From Atkinsonella hypoxylon (lineage: Eukaryota; Ascomycota; Sordariomycetes; Hypocreales; Clavicipitaceae): a stretch of 64,000 bases of DNA. Shown here piece after piece: positions 21,439 through 31,819 of this stretch. Numbering within the stretch: the first letter of the stretch is position 1; every line of letters starts with the position of its first letter. A program made the translations under genes and the position numbers. The stretch is taken from positions 124,001 through 188,000 of the forward strand of contig JFHB01000010.1 in assembly GCA_000729835.1 (NCBI GenBank), read 5' to 3'. The notes below the pieces were generated by a model. It was given only the letters and a program-made list of their open reading frames with translations. It was not told the origin of the DNA and made no database searches.

Positions 21439-21979
21439 TGTTGCATCAGGCTGTGAAGAGATGATTGTTGGCCAAGAGTTTCTTGCGCAAGTCCAGGGAG
21501 TCTGTAACCTGTGGGTCATAGATTAGGTCTAGGTGGCGCACAATAGCCCTTTTAATTGGCCCCTTTAAGCTTGGAGTCCACTAGGATCTTCTTATATCAT
21601 ATAGTATAATCTAGACGGGGCTAAAAATATAGCAAAAATTGAATTAAAATTGAAAAAAAGCCATTATATACTTTTTCATTTTTAAAACATTTTTCCAACT
21701 TTTAAGATTTTCTTACATAATGTAATAGTGTAATACACTATACTGCACTAGTGCAGGTCCTCAAAAATATCTACTCGTGCCACGCCCCACCTTTTTGGCT
21801 GTGGTGCGCGCAAATCGCAAACCAAAAAAGGGGGGCGTGGCACGAGTAGCTTGCTGAGAATGGGTCGGCAAAATTTTAGAGCATTTCCGGACATGACAGG
21901 ATCGTCTGTCTGCACCGAGCTTTTTCGAAGACGCAAACGCTTTCAATACGCTCAAGGCTATCCAGCGCCAAAATCTATC
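21439..21979. promoter_or_regulatory. Divergent region with an AT-rich tract, between two mitochondrial-protein genes
   Basis: 541 bp between outward-facing starts. The stretch 21585-21770 is strikingly A+T-rich compared with its flanks and contains several TATA-like words. It is followed by the GC-richer inverted repeat listed separately. Both promoters must lie here. The abrupt composition change could mark an old insertion. Confidence 0.5.
21771..21849. repeat. Inverted repeat with 28-nt arms (hairpin)
   Basis: Left arm 21771-21798 begins CTACTCGTGCCACGCCCC; right arm 21822-21849 is its reverse complement with about two mismatches. The terminal 18 nt (21771-21788 against 21832-21849) pair perfectly. 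A 23-nt spacer separates the arms. It could form a stable hairpin or be the remnant of a small inverted-repeat element. Confidence 0.85.
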
Positions 21980-22695
21980 ATGCTGAACCATGTACCAGCG
22001 GCGAGGCGGTCATTAGGCTGCCTCAAGACGGCTCTGCGCCAAGCACGGCAGCAGAAAGCTGCTCAACGAAGTTTTGCGACCATAATTGATACCCCAACAT
22101 CAGGCAACAATACCCTCACGCAGAGACAACGTGGGATAGACCCAGCTTTCTACAGTACGGTTCCGACCACTAATCTCTGAGAACAGGTGCTTCGCAACTC
22201 AAGCTTGAGAAATTTCAGATTTGGCCCCAAGTCCCATCCGTTCGATCGACAAATCCCGATCCTATGCCTATCCTTCGTCAGCAACAAGTCGCCCAATTGG
22301 ACCCTACAGGTGCTCGAACACGCTTGTTTTCCAAGGACCATGCTGATAGTGCCAAGGTGGGTGACGTTCTCATGGTAAACACGCGGGCTGGCGAACCTTT
22401 CTCAGGCGCCTTCATCCAGATTCGCCGGCGTGGTGTCGATACGGCCATCCTCTTGCGAAGCCAGATGATGAAGACGGGAGTGGAGATGTGGTTTAAAATC
22501 TACAGTCCTTCCGTCACGGGGATCGATATCATTTGGCGTAGACCAAAGAGGGCGAGAAGAGCAAGATTGACGTATATGAGGAAGCCGAAGCACGATATGG
22601 GCAACGTTGATCACCTCGTGTCGGCTTGGAAGAAGGAAAGATATACTTTACGATCGAAGTCAAAACAAACGGTTGGGAAGAAGGTTAGAAAATGA
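21980..22695 (+). CDS. IMG1: Mitochondrial large-subunit ribosomal protein bL19m
   Basis: Component of the mitochondrial 54S ribosomal subunit. The bL19 core is unmistakable: LDPTGARTRLFSKD, KVGDVLMVNTRAGEPFSG, IRRRGVDTAILLRS, GVEMWFKIYSPSVTGIDI, then a basic tail RRPKRARRARLTYMRKPKHD. Exon 1 starts at MLNHVPAARRSLG and contains an Arg/Ala-rich presequence (QRSFATIIDTP). The preferred intron is 22131-22186 (56 bp, GTGGGA donor, ACTAATC branch point), which gives 219 residues in frame. An alternative, 22160-22218, also keeps the frame but places the branch point poorly. The 5' structure is therefore moderately certain while the identity is firm. It is divergent from the unknown mitochondrial protein. 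Confidence 0.9.
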
Positions 22696-24515
22696 GCGAT
22701 GACTCCTCCAATCTAGCGAGCTCGTACAAAAGTTCGGGTAGCCCTTCCATATCACTGTACACATACCCAATATATAGATCACTGTCCTTTTAAGTGCTTC
22801 GGCGGTGTAAAGAAAAGTCGAGACCGACCTCATAAACATGCAGTGGGACAGATGAAATCACATGTGCGCCCTTGAAAGTCACTTGAGCCTGTCTTAGCCT
22901 TCCATGGTCCGTTTTCTTCAAAAATTTGTCGTTCAACGTCGGGCAGGTCCAAGTCACAGGATGAGTAATGATTTTTGGGCAACTGGATAGACAAGATGGC
23001 TAATTTTCTCCCGTTATTCTTTGTACACGTGCAATTCGCAATCTGAAACAGCCCAGCTAGTCCTCAAACTCGGATTAGACGACGTGAATGAGTGTGAATC
23101 AGCATTAAGCTGGTCATAATGTGGAGTATTCCCAAAGTCACCACCGTGCCACAGATCGAATATTCCATGACTTTGACAACCAAGTGAGGTAACAAATATT
23201 GCCTGCCATTCTGCATAATTACCCCTGTTCCAAAAGTGCATAATGGCGCGGCAGGTAGGGTCAACAGAAGCACTTGGTCTTGGACTTCGGTACCTGACCC
23301 TTTGGTTGACAGGTTTCAGATACTGGTCGAGTTGGCTAATCGTGTTACAGACTAAATGCGATACCCTCTCGCTCGAAGGGAGGGGCATACCAAAGTCCGC
23401 CATCGCAGCAACGGGCGAATCCGAGTTCAGCCAGGAAGAAATAACTTGAAGAAAATACCAAACAGTATGCACTGCGATGCATAAGCATGACCCTGAATAT
23501 GATTGATTTACGTCCACTGTTGCGGAAGGACCTCTGGGGCTGCAAGGTCAGTTCTGCAGATAGTACATAAAACCATCAAGAACCGCCGGTGCACGATGGC
23601 TAGTGTCCCGGTAGATCATCATATTTGATTCTCGTGGTCTATTCGTGAAGTTTCGCCTATACTGGCCATTCTTAAGGCAATCTGCTCGGCAGTCATCCAC
23701 CCTTGTCCAGTCCATCCGGTCTGAGCTCTGCAGCCCGGCATATTTGCTGCGCCTCGAGGATTCGACCTCACAACGGGACAATCAAAAGCAACGCGGACAT
23801 CGGACCAAAAATCGCCAGCGAACAAGGTGTGAAGGCGGGGAGTAATAATTAACACGAACCTGGCCCAAGCAGGTAGGAAGGCTCCAGGGCCATTGGGATT
23901 TGGGATTTGGGGAAGTGCAACGTTGCGCAGCCACTAAAGACCGCTAAAAAGCGCTGGTGGATACTTGTTCATCCATGCAACATGCAATCAATGGCAGCAT
24001 TGGCAGCATCAGCCTCAGGCTCTTCAAGCGAGGATGTCACTCGCCAGCGGAGCCCATCATCGCCATCGCCGCCCGGCAACGTGCAATGGGCCCACCAGTG
24101 CGCCCAATGTTGTTTACCCAGCTGCAGCTACTTGCACGGGGGCTTGCTCAACGATAGCACGGCCAACGACTTATCATCCCAAGCATCGACATCACCCCGA
24201 TCCTCGATACTGTCGATCGTATCTACCTCTTCGGCTGCTACCGAGTGTAACTGTACCACAACTACCACCAGCCATACTCAACGTCAGGCCAACTGCTCTT
24301 CGCTCCCCACCAGGCGCAGCAGACGCAACAGGGAGCTACTGCATGCTGCACGTCTGCAGCGGTCAAGGCGAGACGGGCCACCATTGAGCTCCCATGCAAA
24401 ATCTTCTGGGACTGGGAACAAGCGCTGGAGCAATCGCTCGCGATCATCAAGCGATAATAGCACGGCGGACGCTCTTGCTGCTTTAGAGCCTGCCATAGAG
24501 CTGAACCTGGTGAAG
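22696..24515. other. 1.8-kb intergenic region, possible 5' extension of alpha-actinin
   Basis: No independent gene recognised. A 130-codon minus-strand frame (23014-23403) has no family signature. From 23980 to 24515 the frame of the alpha-actinin gene is open, Ser/Arg-rich, and could be either a leader or an N-terminal extension. Confidence 0.45.
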
Positions 24516-26731
24516 ATGTCAACTCTGGAGCAGCAAAGGTGGATCAACGTCCAACAAAAAACTTTTACAAAATGGTACGCGTACGATCCAGATTAGAGGT
24601 GACGAGAAGAAAGGACAGACTAACAACGATGCGGCTTGTAGGTTAAATACAAAGTTAGTATCAAGAGACTTGGAGGTCAAAGATCTCGTTGCCGACTTCA
24701 GTGATGGTGTAAGTTGCCAATCTCTGACCGACCCCATGACTTCGAAGTAGAATGTGCCACTAATCGCTCATGATCAGGTCATGCTTATACATCTGCTCGA
24801 ATCCCTGTCGAATGAGTCCGTTGGCCGCTATGCCTCGAAACCAAAGTTGCGCGTGCAAAAATTCGAAAATGCGAATCTTGCGCTTGACTTCATCAAATGT
24901 AGGGGAATTCAAATGACCAACATCGGTGCGGAGGATATTGTTGATGGTAATCGAAAGATTGTGCTTGGACTTATCTGGACCCTGATTCTTCGCTTCACCA
25001 TTAGCGACATCAATGAGGAGGGCATGTCGGCCAAGGAGGGATTGCTGCTCTGGTGTCAACGTAAGACAGCCTGTTACGACGGGGTGGAAGTTCGAGATTT
25101 CAGTGCCAGCTGGAACGACGGCCTTGCATTTTGTGCTTTGTTGGATATTCACAGACCGGACCTGATCGATTTCGACTCATTGGACAAATCTGATCACCGT
25201 GGAAACATGCAACTCGCTTTTGATATTGCCCACGAAGAAATCGGCATTCCTCGGTTACTTGATGTGGAAGATGTGTGCGATGTGCCTAAACCTGATGAGC
25301 GAAGTTTGATGACGTATATTGCCTACTGGTTCCACGCCTTTTCTCAAATGGAAAAGGTTGAAAATGCGGGGAGAAGAGTGGAAAAATTCGTCAATAACAT
25401 GCAAGGGGCCTGGGAAATGCAGAGCGCTTATGAGAAACGAATGAAGGCGCTTCTAGAAGCATTGCGACTCCAGGTTGAAGAATGGCAATTGGCCCAGTTC
25501 GAGGGCACATATGCAGACGCAAAAGCCCAGGCCAAAGACTTCGCTGCTTATAAACGAGGTGTAAAGCGAGATTGGGTTGCTGAAAAGAGTGACCTCGCCA
25601 CCCTTTTGGGGAATATCAAAACGAAGCTCGGAACCTACAGATTACGACCATACGATCCGCCTCCAGAGTTGAGCTTGGATGCATTGGAGGGAGTCTGGAA
25701 CACATTGACAAAGAAGGAAATGATGCGTGCTCAACTGATAAATGAAACAATTCGCGAGTAAGTTCTTTCTACGCATATTTGATCTATTTCTCTCATCTTC
25801 CTTCTTTTCGGCCTTGGTTGCTCCCTCACCAGACACCTGACAAGGCAACAGTATCAAAAATGCTCTACGAAAGTCATTTGCTGATAAGGCTAATGACTTT
25901 GCAATGGCCCTCAACACGATGGAACTAGCAATTTCGGGCCTTGACGGCGATGTCGAGGATCAATGGCATCACGTTAAGAAACTCAGCGATAATCTAACAC
26001 CACTGGACCGATATCTGGAAACAATCGAAGCCGTGGACGCCAAATGCAGCGAGGCCAATATTGAGGAGAATGACTTCACAATATATACATATGATGAATT
26101 AGCGTATGAGCTGGGACTCGTGAAATCATCCGTACAGAAAAAGCTGGCATTTTTGGAAAATCAGATGGTGGCACGCAACATGACCAACTTGACACCGATT
26201 CAACTGGAGGAATTCGAGAGTGTGTTTCGACACTTTGACAGAGACAATTCAAACTCCCTCCATGAACTTGAATTCGGCGCAGCGCTTGCTTCACTAGGAT
26301 TAGTCTTCTCAGAGGACGAAATGCACGACTACTTTATGGAAACATCGAACGGTCATGATGAGGTGACGTTTGAGCAATTCATCCGATTCATGGTGGATGT
26401 TACTGAAGACCAGAATACGGCCGAGCAGGTGTTCCAGTCATTCCGTGAAGTTGCGGACGGCAAACCTTATGTGACGGAGATGGATTTGCGGCACAGCCTA
26501 GTACCCGATGAAGTGATCGATAAGCTCGTGGAAATCATGCCAACACACAAAGGACCGGACATGTCGCAGGACCGTGGTCAGCCACAATATGATTATATAT
26601 CATTTATGGAGAAGTTGATTGACATTGATGACGACCAAGACAACGTGCCAAAACACGTCCCACGAGAACAGATTAATGTCGGTGATCAAAGTCCGCAGAA
26701 AGGGTCCATAACAAACGGCTTGCACGGTTAG
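24516..26731 (+). CDS. Alpha-actinin (calponin-homology/EF-hand actin crosslinker)
   Basis: Cytoplasmic actin-bundling protein used in the contractile ring at septation and in polar growth. Four exons (24516-24574, 24642-24708, 24778-25757, 25852-26731) give 661 residues, close to other fungal alpha-actinins. The start MSTLEQQRWINVQQKTFTKW leads directly into the first CH domain, which continues across introns 1 and 2 (LNTKLVSRDLEVKDLVADF; DGVMLIHLLESLS). The second CH domain includes LLLWCQRKTACY and FSASWNDGLAFCALLDIHRP. Central spectrin-like helices are fewer than in animals (about residues 240-500). The C-terminal EF-hand region includes FRHFDRDNSNSLHELEFG, whose Asp-x-Asp-x-Asn ligands look able to bind calcium. 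Introns are 67, 69 and 94 bp; introns 1 and 2 have CTAAC/CTAAT branch points. The reading frame continues open upstream of the chosen start. Confidence 0.95.
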
Positions 26732-27821
26732 GGAGCGTTGTTCAGCAGCATACAGTAATTAGACTTCGTTTCGTGGCAAATATTTCTTGTATATCGATGG
26801 CATCTCTATCCTGGCTTTCTGTACAATCTTAGTAGATAGAAGCACTCTCGGTTTGTGGCGTCTTGCACATGAGACGCCGGGCCAAAATACATAGATGATC
26901 TTGCTTCTCTTTGGGGGACCTTATGCGAACAGTAGTGGCAGCACCGTGTAGGGACCATGGAGAGAGTAATTTGCATGTCATGGTGGCTTTTCAAGGTGAC
27001 GAACCATGTTTCCGGCAATACGAGATGCTCGAGATGTTTTGATGCAGAGGCAGCTTGGCTCGGTGGGCATATTTCAACTTTCCAGGCAAGGTGTTTGCCA
27101 TCAATTGATAAATGGTGTGTTGGCTCCTGATAGCTAATAGATATGCACACTTATTTGCAAATACGAAATTTGTTGCATTTGTGACCGATGACCCCGGACT
27201 ACTGTGGTTTGTGGTTTCTGTTAAAATAATGAGTAGGTTAAGCATGGGCAAATAAATGACCATCAATGACGGGTGCGCGCCCCATTTCCTGATATATATG
27301 TAGATTGTCTCTGCATGATGCGGGAGACAGGGGGGCTAGTAAATGTCTACAGCATAGTACAAATCTACCAGTGCTGCTCCGTAAATAGCTGGCCTTCTTC
27401 GCTGTGAATAATAACGCGAGCAGTTGCAATCGACGACTGGACGACTGGTCTGGCTTCGGAGGTTGTTCTTTGTTCTTGGTCCCCGACCCACCGACCCACA
27501 CTGAATGTGTTTTGAACTTCAAATCCAAGACAAGACGCAAAGGGAATAAAAAGAGAAGAGGAGAATCTCTTTACCAGCTTATTTGAATTCGGAGAGGGCT
27601 TGAGTCTTGCGCGGGCGGGGGGACGGAGTCTGCGCCGTCGCGACTTGCAGTCTACTCAGTCTACTCAATCTGCTTGCTGGCCTGCCGCGCGCACGTGGTC
27701 TTGCTCAACTCTCTTCTTGTCCTTCGCTGCTGACCCCCCAGTATTACTCCGTGCATTACATTACACGACAAATACCTCATCGCTCCACGCGCTGCACGAC
27801 ACACGCACCCACGCAGCAGTC
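26732..27821. other. Intergenic region, no gene seen
   Basis: 3' flank of alpha-actinin and promoter/leader of the dehydrogenase gene. Short open frames on both strands have no recognisable domain. The DNA next to 27821 is pyrimidine-rich, as in many fungal leaders. Confidence 0.5.
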
Positions 27822-29755
27822 ATGGCTACGAGGGCACAGCTTCTCCGTCGGGTCACCAACGGGGACGTTCGCCACGTTTCAGCTCTCATAGCTTCAGCTG
27901 GTAGTCGTGGACGTCCCAAGACGACAAATCGTCCACCTGCCGCTTCCTGCTGCTCCTCGTCTCCCTCCTCGTCAGCCTTGCCCATCTCCTCCCCTCTGGT
28001 GGCGTCGTCCTCGAGCCCGAATTCCATCCGTTGTTTCTCCAGCGCATCGGCCAACCGCGCAGCCAAGCTTACCTCGGAGACATATCCCGGCCTGACGCGA
28101 GACTCGAGGTTCGCGAAACTGATGCCAGAACATGTCGTTTTCTTCAGGGAGCTCTTGGGGCAGGATTCGGCTTTGATCGATGGGGTCAATGCCGACGCCG
28201 ACGCCGACCTGGAGCCTTTCAACGAAGATTGGATGCACAAGTACAAAGGCCAATGCCGCTTGGTGTTGAAGCCCGCATCGACAGAGCATGTGAGCAAGAT
28301 TCTACGTTATTGCAATGAGCAGAAGCTGGCAGTCGTCCCTCAAGGTGGCAATACCGGGCTGGTGGGTGGCTCTGTCCCTGTCTTTGATGAGATTGTTATC
28401 AGCATGGGCAGGATGAATACAATCCATGCATTTGACGATATCAGCGGCTCTCTCGTGTTGGATGCTGGGTGTATCTTGGAGGTTGCGGATCAGTACGTTG
28501 CTGAGAGGGGTTACATCTTTCCCCTTGACCTGGGCGCTAAAGGGTCCTGTCATGTTGGCGGTAACGTCTCTACAAATGCCGGAGGTTTGCGCCTCTTGCG
28601 CTATGGCAGTCTGCATGGAAGCGTACTTGGCATGGAGGCCGTTTTACCAGATGGTACCGTCATGAATGACATGTGCACCCTGCGCAAGAACAACACTGGA
28701 TACGATCTGAAGCAGCTCTTAATTGGAGCCGAAGGCACGCTGGGTATCATCACCAAGCTCGTCGTACAGTGTGCCCAACGTTCACCTGCAGTCAATGTGG
28801 CTTTGCTTGGATTAGAATCATACGACAAGGCCCAGAAGGCTTTCCGGGAAGCCAAGTTGCAGCTTTCGGAAATTCTCTCGGCTTTTGAACTAATGGATGG
28901 GAACAGTCAGCGTCTTGTACACAAGGTAAGAGGGGGGACGAAGCCGTTGGAGGGTGAATATCCCTTCTACTGCCTAGTCGAGACTAGTGGTTCGAACAGC
29001 GAGCATGATTACGAAAAGCTGGAAAAGTTTCTGGAACAAGTCATGTCAGACGAGGTTATCGCAGATGGCGTGGTGGCCCAGGATGCTACACAAACCAAGA
29101 CCTTCTGGAGTTGGCGTGAAGGCATCACAGAGTGCATTGGTCACTGGGGTGGAACCTACAAGTATGACGTTTCGATCCCCCTTGCAGACATGTACTCCAT
29201 TGTCCATGATGTCAAGGCTAGGCTCTCCGAGGCTGGGCTTCTTGGCGACACCGAAACCCACCCAGTTGTCGATGTTGTCGGCTATGGCCATATGGGAGAT
29301 TCAAATCTTCACCTCAACATCTGCGTACGCAAATACGATAAAGCAGTTGAGAAGGTGTTGGAGCCGTATGTCTATGAATGGGTCGAGAAGCGGCAAGGCA
29401 GCATCAGTGCTGAGCATGGCCTTGGCCTGGCGAAAAAGAATTACATTGGGTACAGCCGCAATGAGACCATGATTGGCCTCATGAAGCAGATTAAAAGCCT
29501 GTACGACCCGGTAAGTCTCAACGTTTGGGTCTGCGTTTTCTCCACTTTTCAGGATCTGGTTGCTGGCCACGTCGTACACACTGTTTCAATAATGTCATCT
29601 TTTAAAGTTCCTTCTTTGGTCTCAATGTCTGAAAAACTCAATCACCCCCGCGAGAATTCAAGGGCATTCATGGTCTTCGTGAGCTCCAAGGGCTTTTAAG
29701 GCTAATGCTAATGGCTTTACAGGTGGGTATCATGAACCCGTACAAGTACATTTAG
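27822..29755 (+). CDS. D-2-hydroxyglutarate / D-lactate dehydrogenase, FAD-linked, mitochondrial
   Basis: A flavoenzyme of the Dld2/D2HGDH group that oxidises D-2-hydroxy acids in the mitochondrial matrix. Two exons (27822-29510 and 29723-29755) give 573 residues. The N-terminal ~80 residues are Ser/Arg/Ala-rich and include IRCFSSASANR, a likely presequence. The PCMH-type FAD domain shows VVPQGGNTGLVGGSVPV and GSCHVGGNVSTNAGGLRL, followed by GAEGTLGIITK. The C-terminal domain has GYGHMGDSNLHLN (metal/substrate His) and SAEHGLG. The last exon codes only VGIMNPYKYI after an unusually long 212-bp intron; GIMNP is the conserved family terminus, confirming this exon. Retention of the intron would replace it with an unrelated tail ending at 29699. 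D-2-hydroxyglutarate is favoured over D-lactate by overall resemblance, not proven. Confidence 0.94.
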
Positions 29756-31819
29756 TTGGCCGGTGTACGCTCCAACGCAACGTCAGCGACAAATTCTGTT
29801 AGAAATGTCCACAAAACAAAATATACATGTCGAGTGAAGGCATTTCAGCCATGGCCACAGTTTGACAACTTTTATGAACAGACAATCCTTGTGTTACGAA
29901 ATGATCTGCCAATTTGCATGAAATGGTAATGTAGAGTATACGACAGAACCCAATTTGCCCAAAGACGTCCCATGGCTAATTGCTTTGGCGACTTGATAGA
30001 GATAACAATCAAGCAGATGAATCACGTTGGAAAGATGAGGTCTTTCGCTTTCTCGATTTGACCCGTGAGACATCGTAACTGGACGAGAAGATCTCGTACG
30101 CTACAGGTTGCTTTGAGTCCGGATGGTGAGCTCGGCTCGACGTTGATAAGTTAGCGGTCAATGTAACCTGAAGGTATTCCGTTGTAGTCTGCGCATCATC
30201 TCGTTTTTACAAAATTACACAAGTATATGGAGGCGCCGTGGCAAGTGCAATGCCATAGCAAGACTTGGAATCCGCGTCGTGTATCGAAAAATTTTGTGTG
30301 CGCCAAGCTGCGAGCCATGCAGCCAGTTGTCATTAGAGGTTGGCAACGAGTATCCCAAACTACAGGAGGAGCAAATGCAATGAAGCCCACCTTTCCAGCG
30401 CCATGGCTGCCATCTCGGCCTGTTCGAGAAGTAAGTGCCGCGCCTAAGATGGGGAGAATGGCGGTCGCGAAACAGAACGAGGCTTGGAGACGTTCCCTGA
30501 AAATTGCGCAATATCCAGATTGACTTGCGTATTCAACGCGAGGCAAATGTGCAATGCTATGATATGTGCTCTTCAATTTCATGCATTGTCTGATGCGGGT
30601 GGGAGATCAGCTGGGCGCTCACGCGAACCACTTTCTTAGCTACCATCACTTGCAGTGAAAGACAGAATGAAATCGAGGACCTTGAGGAAGGTGTTCGCAA
30701 TGTTTCTGCGAGGAAAGCATATTGAATTGTGTCAGATGCTGATGGCTGATTGTTGGCTGGCTGGCTAGCGCACAGCAGACATGCCGCGCTTTGTCCCGTC
30801 GGTACAAAGGGAGGTGAGCTTGGCGCGTTGGCTGTTGTGCAATGTCAAAAACAGGGCGCTCATCGTCGACGAAGAATTTCGATGGCTTCTTCAACACAGA
30901 TGTAGAAAGACTCAGCAGTTTTTGGTCGTGCTTTGGCTTCTCATCTGGGTTTGTTCCTGGCTTTGCAGCGTTTTGCCGTGTCCCATGCAGTTTAAGGGAC
31001 GAACAATGGGAATAGGCAATTGGGGTCAGGCCCTGGCGTCAGGGCGCAAAGAAATCGACTTGACTGTTGCCGACTGCAAGTCATTCAAGCACGAGCCACT
31101 TGCTTCCTTTCTCTTTCGGTCCCGGTCCCAACAAACAAGTCAACAGAGTCAGGCACCTCATGCGTGTCCTTGTCGGATGCCATGACTAGAATATCTCGAT
31201 TCCGGCCCGACGGGCAGCTGGAGACTTCATACTTCTTTTCGCAGCGGCTGCTCTTCATTCGCCCACCCTGGGTGACAGATGATGCCCTCTTCAAGACAGC
31301 GATAGATGTCCCTTTTGGACTTTGCAAGGAGTTGCTCGGCGTGAGGGACCGAGTCTGGGCTGTTATTGGAGTTGCCTGAACATACCTTTTGCCAAAGGAG
31401 GCGCTTTGAGCCCTCCCTTTAACAAGCTTACTCTGCAACTGCTGGCGCCTTTGCCATGCCGTCACAACAAGCGTGGAGTCACTGCAACCCCTTCTTTCAC
31501 CAAGGACTTGCTCTGAGGCTATTTGCTTTACCAGTGAACAGAGAAGGTGATCGACAGTCCCACATACTCATACCCCGAAGATGAGGTTGTCTTTGTATCT
31601 TAGCAGGGTATATAGCTCACCGGGGTCTCCTTCATAGTCCTAGCAGGCCCTTGAACAAGCAGCTTTCCGTGACATCCCCGAATAGTATATAAGCTTCTCG
31701 GATGCAGAGAGTACGCACACCAAAATACTTTTTTAGCCCATCTGTTCGAATAAAAGCTCCTTGTTCACGCCGGCGCAAGCTTGTAATCCTGCTTAAAAAC
31801 TATACGCTCGCCATGAGCC
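29756..31819. other. 2.1-kb intergenic region, no gene recognised
   Basis: Open frames of about 100-130 codons exist on both strands but lack family motifs or splice-supported continuation. TATA-like words (TATATAG near 31609, GTATATAAGC near 31687) occur within 210 bp of the next start codon and could serve the orphan gene downstream. Confidence 0.45.

Noticed and set aside
23014..23403. 130-codon minus-strand frame beginning MADFGMPLPSSERV
   Set aside because: Reads plausibly as protein but has no family motif, no splice support and no clear promoter; kept out as unproven.
30196..30582. 128-codon minus-strand frame in the intergenic region before the orphan gene
   Set aside because: No domain, atypical composition, and overlapped by equally long frames on the other strand.
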